A program made the position numbers and the translations under genes. From the NCBI GenBank assembly GCA_002334915.1, contig DDCQ01000030.1:1-13452 (forward strand): a stretch of 13,452 nt of DNA, written 5' to 3'. Positions within the stretch are counted from its first letter, which is position 1. Every line of letters begins with the position of its first letter. Shown piece by piece: positions 7,713-13,452 of this stretch. Source of the DNA: Porticoccaceae bacterium UBA2002 (GTDB taxonomy: Bacteria > Pseudomonadota > Gammaproteobacteria > Pseudomonadales > Porticoccaceae). The notes under the pieces were generated by a model that saw only the letters and a program-made list of their open reading frames with translations, was not told the DNA's origin and ran no database searches.

Positions 7713-9884
7713 ATGGCGGCATTTTCAGCAAACTCAAGATCACTCTTCGATTATCCCAAGTACTGGGCCGAATGCTTTGGCCCGGCGCCATTTTTACCTA
7801 TGAGCCGCGCTGAGATGGATCAGCTGGGCTGGGATAGCTGTGATGTGATACTGGTAACCGGCGACGCCTATGTTGATCATCCGAGCTTTGGTATGGCGGT
7901 GATTGGCAGGGTGCTGGAATCCCAGGGTTATCGCGTGGGCATTCTGTCGCAGCCGGACTGGCGCAATAAGGAAGCCTTTCGCATCCTGGGCAAGCCCAAT
8001 CTATATTTTGGCGTTACCGCCGGCAATATGGACTCAATGATTAACCGCTATACGGCCGATCGCCGTCTGCGGCACGATGACGCATACACGGCAGGTGATG
8101 AGGGTGGGAAGCGCCCTGATCGCGCAGTCACTGTCTACACCCAGAAATGTCGCGAAGTATTCTCCGATGTTCCGGTGGTTGTTGGCGGTATCGAGGCCAG
8201 TCTGCGCAGACTGGCCCATTATGATTACTGGTCGGAATCCGTCAAACGCAGTGTATTGATGGATTCTACCGCGGATATCCTGCTCTACGGCAATGCCGAG
8301 CGCGCAATGGTCGAGTTGACTCATCGCATGGCCAATGGTGAGAATATTCGCGATATTACCGATCTTCGCGGCAGTGCCTTTCTATGCCGTGACATACCCC
8401 AGGGCTGGAGTGAAATCGATTCAACTTCTGTAGATCAGCCAGGCCGGGTAGAAAGGCAAAAAAATCCCTACGAAGGCGCCCATCCCAGCGATTGCGATGA
8501 TGCCAAAGATATTCGCATAAAAGCCGATAAAGCTCAGGCCGAGGCGGCGCCAGAGGTTGAAGCCAAGCCACTGTCAATTATCCCGGATACCCAGGCCATT
8601 AAAACCGACCCCAGCACCACCTATATTCGCATGCCGTCCTTTGATCAGGTGGTGAATGACCCTGTGCTCTATGCCCATGCAGACAGAATCTTTCATCGCG
8701 AGACCAATCCGGGTAATGCGCGGCCATTGGTGCAGAATCAGGGGCGCAACGATATCTGGGTAAATCCGCCACCAATCCCACTGGAGACAGAAGAGCTGGA
8801 CTGGGTGTTCGAGCAACCCTACAAGCGTGTGCCTCATCCATCCTACGGCGAGAGCAAGATACCGGCCTACGATATGATTCGTTTCTCGGTAAATATTATG
8901 CGCGGCTGTTTTGGCGGCTGTACCTTCTGTTCGATCACCGAGCATGAGGGGCGTATTATTCAGAGCCGCTCTGAGCAGTCTATTCTCGATGAGGTGGAAA
9001 AGATCCGCGACCTAACACCAGGCTTTACAGGCGTTATATCCGATCTCGGTGGCCCAACCGCAAATATGTACCGCCTAAATTGCAAAGATAAAAAGATTGA
9101 GGAGACCTGTCGCCGACCCTCCTGTGTGTATCCCAGCATCTGTGTGAATCTGGAGACCGATCATAAACACACTACCCAGCTGTATCGCAAAGCCCGAAAA
9201 CTGGAGGGGGTTAAAAAAGTAGTGGTTGCCTCTGGTCTGCGCTACGACTTGGCGGTTAAAGACCCAGAATATGTCAAAGAGCTAGTCACCCATCATGTAG
9301 GTGGCTATTTAAAAATCGCCCCGGAGCATTCCGAAGATGGCCCGCTAACCAAGATGATGAAGCCGGGCATGGGTTCTTATTATGAATTTAAAGAGATGTT
9401 CGAACGCTTCTCAAAAGAGGCGGGCAAGAAGCAGTATCTAATTCCCTACTTTATTTCTGCCCATCCAGGCGCTACCAACGAAGATATGATGAGCCTGGGA
9501 CTCTGGCTAAAGAACAATGATTTTCGCGTAGACCAGGTGCAAAATTTCTATCCCTCGCCCATGGCCTCTGCGACGACCATGTATTACACCGAGAAAAACC
9601 CCCTTAAACCGCTGGGGCGCAATAACGATGAAAAGATATTTAGCGCCAAGACCAAAGAACAGCGCACGCTGCACAAAGCGTTTTTGCGCTACCACGACCC
9701 GGATAACTGGCCGATGTTGCGCAAGGCACTGCGGCGCATGGGCAGGGCCGATTTAATTGGCTCTGGCGCTTCATTCTTAGTGCCCGGTGAATCTCGCCGT
9801 GAGAAAGAGGTGCAGAGGCGTGAGTCCAGAAAGCCACGGGCCCAGTCCAGATCATCGCGCTCAGCACCCCGACGTCGAAAATAA
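7713..9884 (+). CDS. ygiQ: YgiQ family radical SAM protein
   Basis: A large (723-residue) radical SAM enzyme of the UPF0313/YgiQ family. The reaction is unknown to me. The match to E. coli YgiQ is near-continuous: the N-terminal block with [12 protein letters not shown] and [43 protein letters not shown] and a variable acidic insert. The catalytic core [13 protein letters not shown] follows, with the CX3CX2C cluster-binding cysteines C399, C403 and C406, then [44 protein letters not shown] and [14 protein letters not shown]. The last 30 residues are Arg/Lys/Ser-rich and probably disordered. The frame is open back to TTG 7677, but ATG 7713 gives an N terminus of the E. coli length (8-10 residues before the R-x-L-F motif), so it is preferred. 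It is divergent from feoA and convergent with rsmE (19-base gap). Confidence 0.95.
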   Translation: MAAFSANSRSLFDYPKYWAECFGPAPFLPMSRAEMDQLGWDSCDVILVTGDAYVDHPSFGMAVIGRVLESQGYRVGILSQPDWRNKEAFRILGKPNLYFGVTAGNMDSMINRYTADRRLRHDDAYTAGDEGGKRPDRAVTVYTQKCREVFSDVPVVVGGIEASLRRLAHYDYWSESVKRSVLMDSTADILLYGNAERAMVELTHRMANGENIRDITDLRGSAFLCRDIPQGWSEIDSTSVDQPGRVERQKNPYEGAHPSDCDDAKDIRIKADKAQAEAAPEVEAKPLSIIPDTQAIKTDPSTTYIRMPSFDQVVNDPVLYAHADRIFHRETNPGNARPLVQNQGRNDIWVNPPPIPLETEELDWVFEQPYKRVPHPSYGESKIPAYDMIRFSVNIMRGCFGGCTFCSITEHEGRIIQSRSEQSILDEVEKIRDLTPGFTGVISDLGGPTANMYRLNCKDKKIEETCRRPSCVYPSICVNLETDHKHTTQLYRKARKLEGVKKVVVASGLRYDLAVKDPEYVKELVTHHVGGYLKIAPEHSEDGPLTKMMKPGMGSYYEFKEMFERFSKEAGKKQYLIPYFISAHPGATNEDMMSLGLWLKNNDFRVDQVQNFYPSPMASATTMYYTEKNPLKPLGRNNDEKIFSAKTKEQRTLHKAFLRYHDPDNWPMLRKALRRMGRADLIGSGASFLVPGESRREKEVQRRESRKPRAQSRSSRSAPRRRK

Positions 9885-9903
9885 ATTTGGCTGTTGGCTT
9901 ACT

Positions 9904-10614
9904 TTAGGCGGGGAAAAGTCGGGAAATCAGGGCGGGAACCGCATTCTCTACCCGCAAAATTCGCGGGCCCAGATGAACGGGCTCAAATCCCAGCTGATTG
10001 AGCTTGTCAATTTCATAGGGAATAAAACCTCCCTCTGGCCCTATGGCCAGAGTCACAGGCTTCTTACTATCCACAGGGCAAGCACTGTTGGCAATGGGAT
10101 GAGCAACCAAAGCATCGGATCCAGCAATAATATCTGCCAATTCGTCCTCGACAAAGGGCTTAAATAGTTTGCGCAGGTGCACCTCTGGCATCTGGGTATC
10201 TCTAGCTTGCTCCAAACCTAAAATAAGCTGCTCCTCAAGAGCCTCAGGCGTTAAAAAGGGCGTCTGCCAAAAGCTTTTCTCCACCCGGCTGGAGTTAATT
10301 AAATAGATTTTTTTAACCCCCATGGCCGCCACTGTTTGCATGGTACGGCGCAACATTTTAGGTCGCGGCAGTGCAAGAATGATTGTCAGCGGCAATGGCG
10401 CTGGCGGCTCTGTATCTAGACGTATATCCAGACAGGCCTGTTGAGTATCAATCGAGCTGATCAGACCCTCGCCCATCAGGCCATCCACAATACCCAGGCG
10501 GACAGTATCGCCAGCCTGTACTCTCTGCACCTTGACCAGATGTTCCAGTTGACGTCCAGCTATGGTGGCCTGGTCGCCATTGATTTGAGTGGGTTTTAAT
10601 AGGAGTAGATTCAT
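9904..10614 (-). CDS. rsmE: 16S rRNA (uracil(1498)-N(3))-methyltransferase RsmE
   Basis: A SPOUT methyltransferase that makes m3U1498 in 16S rRNA of the small subunit. The N-terminal PUA-like domain (residues 1-70, with the block GRQLEHLVKVQRVQAGDTV) is followed by the knotted SAM-binding domain: AMGVKKIYLINSSR, LEQARDTQMPEV, IGPEGGF (191-197) and LGPRILRVENA (215-225), which corresponds to the usual L-G-x-R-I-L-R-x-E-T-A. It has 236 residues. The open frame runs on to 10773, but that extension reads across the tRNA-Arg gene and its promoter; family members begin at MNLLLL, so ATG 10614 is chosen. No Shine-Dalgarno precedes it, and a TACAAT hexamer ends 7 bases before the ATG, so the message may be leaderless. 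It is divergent from tRNA-Arg and convergent with ygiQ. Confidence 0.93.
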   Translation of the reverse strand: MNLLLLKPTQINGDQATIAGRQLEHLVKVQRVQAGDTVRLGIVDGLMGEGLISSIDTQQACLDIRLDTEPPAPLPLTIILALPRPKMLRRTMQTVAAMGVKKIYLINSSRVEKSFWQTPFLTPEALEEQLILGLEQARDTQMPEVHLRKLFKPFVEDELADIIAGSDALVAHPIANSACPVDSKKPVTLAIGPEGGFIPYEIDKLNQLGFEPVHLGPRILRVENAVPALISRLFPA

Positions 10615-10621
10615 AGGGCGA

Positions 10622-10627
10622 ATTGTA
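10622..10627 (-). promoter_or_regulatory. Candidate -10 element for rsmE (TACAAT, minus strand)
   Basis: Read leftward, TACAAT is followed by TCGCCCT and then the rsmE ATG. The transcript would therefore start at or within a base of the initiation codon. There is no good -35 at the standard distance (CAGCTA at 17 bases). Confidence 0.45.
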
Positions 10628-10682
10628 AAGGATAATCGGTACATTAGCTGCGCTCTGTGCTGGCGGTTTTTGCTGGTTGCCC

Positions 10683-10688
10683 TATAAT
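10683..10688 (+). promoter_or_regulatory. -10 element of tRNA-Arg promoter (TATAAT)
   Basis: A perfect sigma-70 -10 hexamer ends 9 bases before the first base of the mature tRNA, the spacing expected for a tRNA gene with a very short 5' leader. The -35 region is poor at 16-18 bases upstream. Confidence 0.65.
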
Positions 10689-10697
10689 ATTCAGCAT

Positions 10698-10770
10698 GTC
10701 CCGTTCGATTAACTGGATAAATCCGTCGCCTCCTAAGCGACTGCTGGGGGTTCAAGTCCCTCACGGGACA
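10698..10770 (+). tRNA. tRNA-Arg (anticodon CCT), CCA end not encoded
   Basis: It folds as a complete 73-base cloverleaf. Acceptor stem GTCCCGT (10698-10704) pairs with ACGGGAC (10763-10769). D-stem GATT pairs with AATC (10707-10723) around a loop containing GGA. Anticodon stem GTCGC pairs with GCGAC (10725-10741), and the loop CTCCTAA puts anticodon CCT at 10732-10734. The variable loop is TGCT, and the T-arm is GGGGG/CCCTC with loop TTCAAGT. The discriminator is A10770. CCT reads the rare AGG arginine codon; the A after the D-loop GG fits the arginine identity position A20. The bases after the discriminator are CAT, so the 3' CCA must be added enzymatically. A perfect -10 box precedes it and a terminator follows 30 bases downstream. 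tRNA-Arg(CCT) genes are known integration sites (argW in E. coli), but no integrase is visible. Confidence 0.95.
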
Positions 10771-10799
10771 CATTATCTAACTTACTTTTCAAAATTAAA

Positions 10800-10826
10800 T
10801 CCCCGGGTATTGCCGGGGACTGCTTT
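10800..10826 (+). terminator. Intrinsic terminator after tRNA-Arg
   Basis: TCCCCGG pairs with CCGGGGA (7 bp, 10800-10806 with 10813-10819) around loop GTATTG, followed by CTGCTTTT. The T-run is short and slightly offset, but position and stem strength suit a tRNA terminator. Confidence 0.75.
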
Positions 10827-10908
10827 TATACAGCCTCTATTTACGAGACTTTTGAAAACAGTAATACAGATCGAAAAGCTTTCCATAGACTGCCAATTTT
10901 AGTCAGCC

Positions 10909-10936
10909 CCTATCACCTTTATGCAAACCTATCACC
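10909..10936. repeat. 9-bp direct repeat CCTATCACC in the permease promoter region
   Basis: CCTATCACC occurs at 10909-10917 and again at 10928-10936, 19 bases apart start to start. The similarity extends to about 13 of 16 positions (CCTATCACCnTnAnGC). The pair ends 11 bases before the candidate -35 of the permease gene. The arrangement suggests a two-site operator or activator site. No regulator gene is next to it, and I do not recognise the motif. Confidence 0.5.
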
Positions 10937-10947
10937 ATAAGGCACAG

Positions 10948-10976
10948 TTGCCGGTAGCTGGTATTGCGACTAACCT
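10948..10976 (+). promoter_or_regulatory. Candidate promoter of the permease gene, possibly leaderless
   Basis: TTGCCG (-35, 4 of 6) and TAACCT (-10, matching the key first, second and last positions) are separated by exactly 17 bases. The expected start point, 7 bases after the -10, is the A of the ATG at 10983. No Shine-Dalgarno is present in ACCTTATTTT before the ATG, which fits a leaderless message. Confidence 0.4.
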
Positions 10977-10982
10977 TATTTT

Positions 10983-12074
10983 ATGAGCGAATGCTGTAAG
11001 CCTGAACCTCCCGAACCCAAAACGTCCTGTTGTGAAGCTGAGCAAGCAATGGTTTCGAAACCGGATTATTTACTGTGGATTTCCACATCTATTGTCGTCA
11101 CAAGTTATGTGGGCTATGCATTAATCGGTAGCGAAGCCAAGCTATTGTTAGAACTGCCCACCTGGCTGCGGATCATGACATCCGGTATTTACAAACTTAT
11201 CAATACAATGTGGTGGGGCCTGGCAATGGCAGTAGTGTTTGTTGGTTTGCTAGAGCGTGTCCCCCGCCAACTGGTCATGTCCGCATTAGGGCAGGGCGGC
11301 ACAGCCAGGGGTATTGTCCGCGCCACCGCAGCTGGCGTACTTCTCGACGTCTGCAGCCACGGAATATTAATGGTTGGTGCCAAACTCTATGAGCGCGGCG
11401 CCAGTCTTGGGCAGTTGATGGCCTTTTTGATAGCCAGCCCCTGGAACTCCCTATCTCTAAGCGTTATTTTGATCAGCTTAATTGGCTGGGGCTGGACGCT
11501 GGCTTTTATTGCAAGCTCAATGGCCATAGGCATGGTTACGGGATTTATTTTCGATCGACTGGTTGCCAGCGGAGCATTAAAGGCCAACCTAAATCAGTTT
11601 GAGAGAGATAACACTGCGGCTATTCTGCCTCAGCTAATTGCCGTAACAAAGCAGGCGAACCTTTCCCCCAAAGCTCTGGGCAACTTGCTCGGGGATGGGC
11701 TTAAACATTCACGAATGGTCTTCCGTTGGCTGTTTTTTGGTATCGTATTGGCCGCCGTTATCCGTGCTTTTATTCCTCTAGATACCTATCAAGCATTTTT
11801 TGGCCCGACCCTAGCAGGTTTATTTTTAACCCTACTAGCTGCAACTGTTATTGAAGTCTGCTCGGAAGGCTCGACACCCATTGCCGCCGACATCCTCAGC
11901 CGCGCCGCAGCGCCTGGTAACGGGTTTACTTTTCTGATGGCCGGAATTTCGACCGACTACACTGAAGTGATGGTGATTAGAGATACCACTAAGTCCTGGA
12001 AAATAGCGCTGTTTTTGCCTCTGATAACCTTGCCGCAGGTGTTGCTGATTGGCTGGGTACTTAATCAGGTCTGA
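10983..12074 (+). CDS. ArsP/YraQ-type membrane permease with N-terminal Cys pairs; putative metal(loid) transporter
   Basis: A 363-residue polytopic inner-membrane protein resembling the ArsP_1/YraQ-type permease family (DUF318), which includes organoarsenical and putative Cu/Zn exporters. It has two pseudo-symmetric halves, each with the family Cys signature: LDVCSHG (122-127) and IEVCSEG (290-296). The usual family motif is C-S-C-G, so the second Cys is His in one half and Glu in the other. Hydrophobic segments are seen near 30-48, 73-92, 143-168, 172-193, 247-265, 271-290 and 341-361, with a charged linker at about 195-245. The short N-terminal tail carries two Cys pairs (C4-C5, C16-C17) among Pro and Glu, a plausible metal-binding tail. 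The ATG is kept because it retains these pairs, although it lacks a Shine-Dalgarno; an alternative Met at residue 23 would lose them. It stands alone with its own promoter. Metal export is inferred, and the substrate is unknown. Confidence 0.78.
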   Translation: MSECCKPEPPEPKTSCCEAEQAMVSKPDYLLWISTSIVVTSYVGYALIGSEAKLLLELPTWLRIMTSGIYKLINTMWWGLAMAVVFVGLLERVPRQLVMSALGQGGTARGIVRATAAGVLLDVCSHGILMVGAKLYERGASLGQLMAFLIASPWNSLSLSVILISLIGWGWTLAFIASSMAIGMVTGFIFDRLVASGALKANLNQFERDNTAAILPQLIAVTKQANLSPKALGNLLGDGLKHSRMVFRWLFFGIVLAAVIRAFIPLDTYQAFFGPTLAGLFLTLLAATVIEVCSEGSTPIAADILSRAAAPGNGFTFLMAGISTDYTEVMVIRDTTKSWKIALFLPLITLPQVLLIGWVLNQV

Positions 12075-12266
12075 GATATTGCCGTAGGGAAATTGATATT
12101 ACAGGGCCAAGTTTAGATAGGTTTCGGCGCCCGATATATCCTCCCTTGCATAAATTATGTATTAGAGTTTAAATCGACGTTGAAAAACGATAGAAATCCT
12201 TACAAATAAGTGTTAAAAGATTAATCTACATCTATTCACTATAGAATAAACGTGGACTAACAAATC

Positions 12267-12272
12267 AAGGGG
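12267..12272 (+). promoter_or_regulatory. Strong ribosome-binding site of the lipoprotein gene (AAGGGG)
   Basis: AAGGGG lies 7 bases before ATG 12280, the clearest Shine-Dalgarno in the right half of the window. The 205 bases from 12075 to 12279 are A/T-rich towards the gene and surely contain its promoter. TTGAAA at 12180 and TATAGAAT near 12240 are candidate elements, but I cannot pair either convincingly. Confidence 0.6.
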
Positions 12273-12279
12273 TACGATT

Positions 12280-13083
12280 ATGAAAAAATTACTGCCATTA
12301 ACCTTAATGCTGGCTTTTATAGCTGGCTGTGCAAAAGAAGAAGTATCAGTAGCAGCAGTGGAAGAGCCAGTAGCTGAGCCATCAAATATGATGGTTGAAT
12401 ATATGTGGTGCAAAGCGGGTGAAAACTATTCCCAAGAAAACCACATGGCACTCAATGCTGACTGGAATGCGCGTGAGGCTGCCTCACAGCACCAAACCTC
12501 TGGTGCCTTTGGGTTAGTTCCCAAGGAGGCCAATGACAATTATAGTGGAATCTGGGCCAATGTTTGGGCCAGTCAAGAAGCACGAGATGCCGGCTGGCAG
12601 GAGTGGCTCGAAAATGAAGCAGAAGAGTTTGGTGCCAAACATGATTCAACTTTAACCTGTAATCCTGAGCGCGCCTTTATGTTTGAAGTTGAGCAGGTAG
12701 TTGCCCCGGCGGTTGAGTGGGAAGGCAATGGACCATTCCAGGCTACGTATCGTTTCTGCAAGTTCAATGAAGGCAAGACCATGGCGGATGCGGATGCTGC
12801 TAAGGCTATGTTTGTTGATTGGATTGCGGCTGGACGCGACGCCAACGGCCCCAATGGCTTTATGAGTACTCAGCTAACACCGACCTTTGATCCTGCAACT
12901 AAAGAGGGTGCCTACCAGGGTGCAGATTTCTATCAAGGCATTTTCTGGCGCAATCAAGAGGAGAAAGAGGCTGGTTGGGCAGGCTGGATGTCTGAGGGCG
13001 GCGCTGTTCGCGAGGCCTTTGACGCTGCGCTCAGCTGTGAAGACTTCGAATTTGACCTCTATCCGATTAAAGCGATGAGCTGA
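12280..13083 (+). CDS. Predicted outer-membrane lipoprotein with two tandem copies of a Trp/Cys-rich domain; function unknown
   Basis: A 267-residue protein that I do not recognise. It begins MKKLLPLTLMLAFIAGC, a type II signal peptide with lipobox IAGC. The lipidated Cys is residue 17, and Ala at +2 favours the outer membrane. A short acidic Val/Glu/Ala linker follows (about 18-36). The mature part contains two related domains, about 41-135 and 157-258. Each opens with Y-x-[W/F]-C-K and contains D-W about 18-20 residues later. Each then has a Trp-rich centre with E-x-x-[D/E]-A-G-W-x-x-W (100-109 and 227-236), and ends with C followed by F-x-F. Apart from the lipid Cys, the only four Cys are C44, C127, C160 and C253, one near each end of each domain, which suggests one disulfide per domain in the periplasm. 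The protein is acidic. It is monocistronic, with a strong ribosome site and a strong terminator. A binding or structural role is only a guess. Confidence 0.85.
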   Translation: MKKLLPLTLMLAFIAGCAKEEVSVAAVEEPVAEPSNMMVEYMWCKAGENYSQENHMALNADWNAREAASQHQTSGAFGLVPKEANDNYSGIWANVWASQEARDAGWQEWLENEAEEFGAKHDSTLTCNPERAFMFEVEQVVAPAVEWEGNGPFQATYRFCKFNEGKTMADADAAKAMFVDWIAAGRDANGPNGFMSTQLTPTFDPATKEGAYQGADFYQGIFWRNQEEKEAGWAGWMSEGGAVREAFDAALSCEDFEFDLYPIKAMS

Positions 13084-13112
13084 TTAATCTGATCCTTTGA
13101 TCAAGGTGTAAT

Positions 13113-13140
13113 AAAAAAGGCTGCCTTGGCAGCCTTTTTT
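13113..13140. terminator. Strong, probably bidirectional intrinsic terminator after the lipoprotein gene
   Basis: GGCTGC pairs with GCAGCC around CTTG (13119-13134), flanked by A6 on the left and T6 on the right, so it can terminate in both directions. It lies 30 bases after the lipoprotein stop. Confidence 0.92.
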
Positions 13141-13204
13141 ATATCTGAACCTAAGGGGCTATGGTGATTTTTGATCTCTCGTTGAGGTCTTGGTTGATTG
13201 GAGT

Positions 13205-13324
13205 CTATTGTTCAAGTGCATCTGTATTTAGCAGTGGTATAGCATCACCACCGGAGAATTTTGGCAGCTGGCCGTCCCACTTTTTAGCAATGCGCAAATC
13301 AATCAGCTGCTCAGCTATATACAT
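13205..13324 (-). pseudogene. Possible C-terminal remnant of an SPFH/prohibitin-like protein
   Basis: A 39-codon leftward frame encodes a peptide containing LIDLRIAKKWDGQLPKF, then SGGDAIPLLNTDAL. The K-W-D-G-x-L-P-x pattern followed by a Gly-rich turn and a hydrophobic end resembles the extreme C terminus of SPFH (band 7/prohibitin/stomatin-like) proteins, where it follows a long coiled coil. Nothing of the SPFH domain or coiled coil is present. In the same frame a stop occurs at 13343-13345, and there is no ribosome site before the only ATG (13322-13324). The upstream side is immediately occupied by an inverted-repeat element. I therefore read it as a truncated leftover, not a working gene. 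The family assignment rests on a short motif remembered from the family and is uncertain; a genuine small ORF is the alternative. Confidence 0.35.
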
Positions 13325-13394
13325 AACTGAATAGTAAATTAGTCAGCTCTGCCTGGATGATGCTTAGTGATCCCAGGATGAGACTATTCAGTTA
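13324..13394. repeat. 71-base element bounded by perfect 12-bp inverted repeats
   Basis: TAACTGAATAGT (13324-13335) is the exact reverse complement of ACTATTCAGTTA (13383-13394). The 47 bases between contain a smaller imperfect stem, CCTGGAT with ATCCCAGG. The whole can form a long nested hairpin. It could be a REP/MITE-like element, the scar of an excised element, or a structured RNA. It lies between the SPFH-like remnant and the terminator of the edge tRNA. Confidence 0.7.
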
Positions 13395-13406
13395 AATATT
13401 GACCAT

Positions 13407-13435
13407 AAAAAAGCCCCTTAAAAAGGGGCTTTTTT
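13407..13435. terminator. Strong bidirectional intrinsic terminator
   Basis: AAAAAAGCCCCTT (13407-13419) is exactly complementary to AAGGGGCTTTTTT (13423-13435) with loop AAA. A-runs and T-runs on both sides allow termination in either direction. Its position just left of the apparent tRNA 3' end suggests that its main job is to end that leftward transcript. Confidence 0.9.
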
Positions 13436-13439
13436 AAAA

Positions 13440-13452
13440 TGGCGGTGGGATA
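13440..13452 (-). tRNA. Probable 3' end of a tRNA gene (likely tRNA-Ser), truncated by window edge
   Basis: Read leftward the last 13 bases are TATCCCACCGCCA. This parses as the 3' acceptor strand TCCCACC, discriminator G and encoded CCA, immediately followed by a strong terminator. Acceptor ends of the form C-A-C-C-G-C-C-A are typical of gammaproteobacterial tRNA-Ser. With only 13 bases visible, the amino acid and even the tRNA call are inferences. Confidence 0.45.

Noticed and set aside
7663..7812. Short frame beginning at the ATG inside TACAATG upstream of ygiQ
   Set aside because: It overlaps the ygiQ start in another frame, resembles nothing, and its ATG lies within the candidate -10 element.
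8574..8945. 123-codon leftward frame inside ygiQ
   Set aside because: It lies wholly within the radical SAM core and carries no motif of its own; it is a shadow of strongly conserved codons.
9787..10167. 126-codon rightward frame over the ends of ygiQ and rsmE
   Set aside because: It is antisense to conserved RsmE sequence and overlaps the conserved ygiQ frame, with no ribosome site or family match.
10615..10773. N-terminal extension of rsmE reaching 10773
   Set aside because: It reads backwards across the complete tRNA-Arg gene and its promoter, and the RsmE family match begins at the Met at 10614.
12075..12279. Possible riboswitch or terminator after the permease
   Set aside because: Only tiny stems such as TCGG-CGC-CCGA and a repeated GATATT are visible; nothing reaches the strength of the other terminators in the window.
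1..13452. CRISPR array, insertion sequence, prophage, toxin-antitoxin or defence cassette
   Set aside because: No spaced repeats, transposase or integrase motifs, or typical defence gene pairs were found on either strand; the only short orphan frame is the SPFH-like remnant.

Overview
The window reads as a chromosomal segment of a gammaproteobacterium. MurB, AvtA, TrmH, PabB, YgiQ and RsmE all look like the Escherichia coli/Pseudomonas versions, and the base composition is moderate. An aquatic or marine relative of the Cellvibrionales type is plausible, but the sequence alone does not fix the genus. Most of the window is tightly packed housekeeping genes. There is no CRISPR array, insertion sequence, integrase or recognisable defence locus.

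Left part (1-4951): a rightward run of murB (5' end cut by the window edge), an AlkB-like 2-oxoglutarate dioxygenase, avtA and trmH, with gaps of 11-18 bases, so probably one operon. It converges on leftward pabB. A 141-base divergent region then leads to a rightward GNAT acetyltransferase.

Middle (5408-9903): the acetyltransferase converges on a leftward feoA-feoB ferrous iron uptake operon. Its upstream region carries a good Fur-box match, so iron repression is likely. Divergent from feoA is ygiQ, a large radical SAM protein, which converges on rsmE.

Right part (9904-13452): leftward rsmE is divergent from a complete tRNA-Arg(CCT) gene that lacks an encoded CCA and is followed by a terminator. 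Next come an ArsP/YraQ-type membrane permease with cysteine pairs at its N terminus, and an unrecognised lipoprotein made of two copies of a Trp/Cys-rich domain, closed by a strong terminator. The last 310 bases hold no intact gene. They contain a 39-codon leftward remnant resembling the C terminus of an SPFH/prohibitin-like protein, a 71-base element bounded by perfect 12-bp inverted repeats, a second strong terminator, and what looks like the 3' end of a leftward tRNA (probably Ser) cut by the edge.

No complete undescribed multi-gene system is evident. The items most worth a second look are the duplicated-domain lipoprotein, the Cys-rich permease with its direct-repeat promoter, two possibly leaderless genes (rsmE and the permease), and the remnant/inverted-repeat segment beside the edge tRNA.
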